Positions 61,335 through 64,000 of a DNA stretch of 64,000 nucleotides are shown here, piece after piece. The notes under the pieces were generated by a model. The model was not told the DNA's origin. It saw nothing but the letters and a program-made list of their open reading frames with translations, and made no database searches. The number at the start of each line of letters is the position of its first letter. Within the stretch, counting starts at the first letter, position 1. The DNA comes from Ralstonia pickettii (GTDB lineage Bacteria > Pseudomonadota > Gammaproteobacteria > Burkholderiales > Burkholderiaceae). The position numbers and the translations under genes were made by a program. The stretch is taken from the NCBI RefSeq assembly GCF_000607165.1, contig NZ_JFZG01000006.1:1-64000 (forward strand). The letters are read 5' to 3'.

Positions 61335-62249
61335 CTAGCGATGGCGCCCCGTCTGGGCAGCCGGTGCTGCCGCCGAGCTGCCGCCGTTCGGGCTACGCAT
61401 GTATTTGAAGAAATCGCTGTTCGGCTGCAGCACCATCACGTCCTTCCGATCGCGGAACGACGCGCGATACGCCTCCATGGAGCGCCAGAATGCGGCGAAC
61501 TGCGGATCACGGCCAAACGCATCGGCGTAAACGTCAGCGGCGCGGGCGTCGCCCTCACCCTTGATCTTCTGCGCATCGCGGTAGGCATCGGCCAGGACGA
61601 CTTCGCGCTGACGATCGGCATCGGCACGGATTTTCTCGCCCTCTGCAGCACCCGTCGAACGCAGCTCGTTGGCCACCCGCTTGCGCTCGGCTTCCATGCG
61701 GCGGTAGACCGATTCGGTCACGCTGGCCAGCAGGTCCACCCGCTTCAGGCGCACGTCGATGATGTCTACACCAACCGACTTGCCGTACTCCTGCACACCC
61801 TTGAGGATGCTCTGCATCACGGCTTCACGATCCGTCGATACCACGTCAGACACAGTGCGGCGCGCAAACTCATCGCGAGCGATGGAGTTGATCTTCTGCG
61901 TCATGCTGTCCTGTGCGAGGCGGTTATCGCCCTTGAAGCTCACGTAGAACAGACGCGGATCGGAGACGCGCCACTTCACAAACCAGTCGACCAGCAGGTT
62001 CTTCTTCTCTGCCGTGATGAAACGATCGGCGCCGGCCACATCGATGGTCTGCAGGCGCTTATCCATGAACACCACGTTCTGCAGCGGCGGCGGAAGCTTG
62101 AAGTGCAGCCCCGGCTCCTTGATGACCTGCTTGATCTCACCAAAGGCGAACACCACGGCGTACTGCCGCTGGTCCACCACGAACACCACCGACGAGAACA
62201 CCGCCAGGGCAATGACCAGCGCCACGAAGGCCGAAATCAGACGATTCAT
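61335..62249 (-). CDS. hflC: HflC, membrane protein regulating FtsH
   Basis: SPFH/prohibitin-type protein that with HflK surrounds the FtsH protease at the inner membrane. The 304-residue product has one N-terminal helix (about 5-25), 'VDQRQYAVVFAFGEIKQVIKEPGLHFKLP', read here as 'QYAVVFAFGEIKQVI', and the SPFH and coiled-coil regions. It begins 12 bp after hflK. Confidence 0.96.
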   Translation of the reverse strand: MNRLISAFVALVIALAVFSSVVFVVDQRQYAVVFAFGEIKQVIKEPGLHFKLPPPLQNVVFMDKRLQTIDVAGADRFITAEKKNLLVDWFVKWRVSDPRLFYVSFKGDNRLAQDSMTQKINSIARDEFARRTVSDVVSTDREAVMQSILKGVQEYGKSVGVDIIDVRLKRVDLLASVTESVYRRMEAERKRVANELRSTGAAEGEKIRADADRQREVVLADAYRDAQKIKGEGDARAADVYADAFGRDPQFAAFWRSMEAYRASFRDRKDVMVLQPNSDFFKYMRSPNGGSSAAAPAAQTGRHR

Positions 62250-62261
62250 AGTGCCCTCCTG

Positions 62262-63638
62262 TTAGCGCGAATCGCGGTCACGGTTGCGCAGTGCTTCGCG
62301 CGAGCGCGAGTCTGCGTCATTGGCCGGTGACGGGTTGGAGGGAGTCGGCACGCCCTGCGCAGAACCACTGTCCTGAGGCGACGCACCCGGCGCGACAGCG
62401 GGACGCGATGTATCGCCCTGCGTCTGCGCGATCAGCTTGTCCAGCGGCAAATACAACAGGCTGCCGTTGCTCTGGTCGACCAGCACCTTGGTCGAGTTGG
62501 CGTAAATGTCCTGCATGGTTTCCAGATAGATACGGTCGCGCGTGACCTGCGGCGCCTTCGCGTATTCGCGCTGCACTGAGGCAAAGCGAGCCGCGTCACC
62601 TTCCGCACGTGCGATGACCCGTGCCTTGTAGCCTTGCGCCTCTTCACCCAGACGTGCGGCCGTACCCTTGGCGCGCGGCACCACGTCGTTGGCATACGCC
62701 TGACCTTCGGAGATAGCACGCTCGCGGTCTTGGCCCGCCTTGGTCACATCGTCGAACGCAGCCTGCACCTGCTCGGGCGGCTGCACGCTCTGCACGTTGA
62801 CGCTAAGGATTCGGATGCCAGTCTTGTACGCCGACAAGATGCGTTGAATCGATTCGGCCAAGTTGCGGCCAACGGCATCGCGACCTTCGTACAGCACCGC
62901 GTCCATCTTGTTACGGCCGACGATCTCGCGCACCGACGTCTCAGCCGCCTGCGTCACCAGTTCTTCATCGCCGCCGCGGTCCGTACGGTTGTAGAACAGG
63001 TAGTCGACCGGGTTGGCAATGTTGTACTGGACCGAGAACCGCACGTCGACGATGTTCTCGTCCTGCGTGAGCATCGACGAGTCTTTCAGGTTCGTGTCCT
63101 TGATCTGCGTCGTACGACCGATTTCAAGCGTACGCACACCCGACAGGTTCACGATCTCGTGCGATTCGATCGGATACGGCAGGCGCCAATTGATACCCGG
63201 CGTTGCCAGATACTTGAAACGGCCGAACTGCAAGATCACGCCCGTCTGGCCTTCCTGCACGATGAAGAAACCGCTGGCCAGCCACAGACCAACGAGCACC
63301 GCCAGCAGCACGCCGACGCCCAGGCCCGAACCACCTCGGCCGTTACCCGGACGCAGCGGCGTGGGGCCGTCATTACCGTTACCGCTGTCCTTGCGACCGA
63401 ACAGGTTGTTCAGCCGGCGATTGAAGTCGCGCCACAACTCGTCGAGGTCCGGGGGGCCTTCCTGAGGCGGCTTGCTTTGACGCTTCGGTTCGTCTTTGTC
63501 TTCGCGCTCGGCGTTGTTGTCATCGCCGCGACCCCAGCGCGGATCGTTCAGCGAAAGCAGCACACGCAAGCGGTGCCACAAACCTCGCACGTTACGCGGC
63601 GAGGCCATGGAAGAAGACTGGGTCGAAATCTCGGGCAT
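62262..63638 (-). CDS. hflK: HflK, membrane protein regulating FtsH
   Basis: Partner of HflC. The 458-residue product has a cytoplasmic N-terminal segment rich in Asp/Glu/Lys and Gly (about 1-115), one membrane helix (about 120-140, 'LGVGVLLAVLVGLWLASGFF'), then the SPFH domain ('QEGQTGVILQFG') and a Pro/Ser/Asp-rich tail. The ATG at 63638 (MPEISTQ) is chosen by family length; another at 63608 is possible. It follows hflX. Confidence 0.95.
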   Translation of the reverse strand: MPEISTQSSSMASPRNVRGLWHRLRVLLSLNDPRWGRGDDNNAEREDKDEPKRQSKPPQEGPPDLDELWRDFNRRLNNLFGRKDSGNGNDGPTPLRPGNGRGGSGLGVGVLLAVLVGLWLASGFFIVQEGQTGVILQFGRFKYLATPGINWRLPYPIESHEIVNLSGVRTLEIGRTTQIKDTNLKDSSMLTQDENIVDVRFSVQYNIANPVDYLFYNRTDRGGDEELVTQAAETSVREIVGRNKMDAVLYEGRDAVGRNLAESIQRILSAYKTGIRILSVNVQSVQPPEQVQAAFDDVTKAGQDRERAISEGQAYANDVVPRAKGTAARLGEEAQGYKARVIARAEGDAARFASVQREYAKAPQVTRDRIYLETMQDIYANSTKVLVDQSNGSLLYLPLDKLIAQTQGDTSRPAVAPGASPQDSGSAQGVPTPSNPSPANDADSRSREALRNRDRDSR

Positions 63639-63693
63639 GAGCGGTCGGGCTTGTCCTGATTGGCTGACTGCGAAGGAGTAACGGGGCATTCTA

Positions 63694-64000
63694 TCAGCCC
63701 TCTTCGTCACCTTTGGCGGAAGAAGCGCTGCTCGGCAAGCTTTGCGACAGTTCGTCACGGTGCGCGGGCAGCGAATCACGACGGGTATCGAAGCGCGGAT
63801 CGAAATCGTCACCATGCGACGCAGGGTTCTCCCGCAGGCGGATCGCGGTCTCGACCAGCGCCTCGCGCAATAGATCAAGCCCGCTGCCTTCGATAGCAGA
63901 AACGAACACACGCCGCACGGCGCCGGTTTCGTCGCGCTCGATGCGCGGGCCAGCCGCACGCAACTCCTCCGCCGCGTCGATCTTGTTCATCACCAAAATC
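63694..64000 (-). CDS. hflX: GTPase HflX, C-terminal part
   Basis: Ribosome-associated GTPase; only the last ~101 residues are in the window, cut at the right edge. The G4 motif NKID is at the start ('ILVMNKIDAAEEL'), followed by 'VFVSAIEGSGLDLLREAL', the G5 region. The tail is Asp/Ser/Arg-rich. Identification rests on the position before hflK-hflC and the motif order. Confidence 0.88.
   Translation of the reverse strand, partial: ILVMNKIDAAEELRAAGPRIERDETGAVRRVFVSAIEGSGLDLLREALVETAIRLRENPASHGDDFDPRFDTRRDSLPAHRDELSQSLPSSASSAKGDEEG

Overview
The window is high-GC DNA from a betaproteobacterium of the Burkholderiaceae, most likely Ralstonia. This rests on gene order and protein character: scpB-rluB next to rimP-nusA-infB-rbfA-truB, hflX-hflK-hflC-hisZ-purA, an FNR-linked ccoNOQP-GH-IS cluster, and odhA-odhB-lpd. 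No search was run, so the species is not assigned. It is nearly all core chromosome: about 54 protein genes, one tRNA-Leu, and no IS element, prophage, integron or CRISPR array that I can see.

Layout. 1-6.6 kb is the translation/transcription operon rimP-nusA-infB-rbfA-truB (minus strand), with a terminator-like hairpin in its leader and another between infB and rbfA. 6.6-9.4 kb holds rluB and scpB. 9.8-19.6 kb is the cbb3 oxidase locus: a TauE/SafE-like membrane protein, the oxygen sensor fnr, two small membrane proteins (one FixH-like), ccoG, ccoP, ccoQ, ccoO, ccoN, ccoS (59 aa) and ccoI. FNR boxes lie upstream of ccoN, of ccoI, and in the fnr/TauE-like intergenic region. 19.7-21.7 kb holds a ComB-like phosphatase and zapE. 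21.8-27.7 kb encodes the 2-oxoglutarate dehydrogenase complex (odhA, odhB, lpd). 28-33 kb is ugpBAECQ for glycerol-3-phosphate and glycerophosphodiester use, with a candidate Pho box. 33-34.6 kb holds a HAD hydrolase and a small coiled-coil protein.

34.6-39.6 kb is the nitrogen control block ntrC-ntrB, a DUF4124 protein and glnA. Upstream of glnA I can read a sigma-54 -24/-12 element and two NtrC-type dyads with centres 30 bp apart. 40-45.2 kb has a rhodanese, a molybdopterin-binding-domain protein, an EI24/CysZ-like membrane protein, and a tight three-gene group (secreted beta-propeller, variant polysaccharide deacetylase, fatty acid hydroxylase) that is the least explained part of the window. 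45.2-57.2 kb holds hrpA, argA, yggX, rpiA, tal, a sirtuin, rlmB and rnr. tRNA-Leu(CAG) follows. 57.7-64 kb is hflX (partial)-hflK-hflC-DUF2065-hisZ-purA-phosphoribosyltransferase.

Start codons were moved inward from the longest frame where a Shine-Dalgarno sequence, an operon junction or family knowledge favoured it. These choices are stated per gene.
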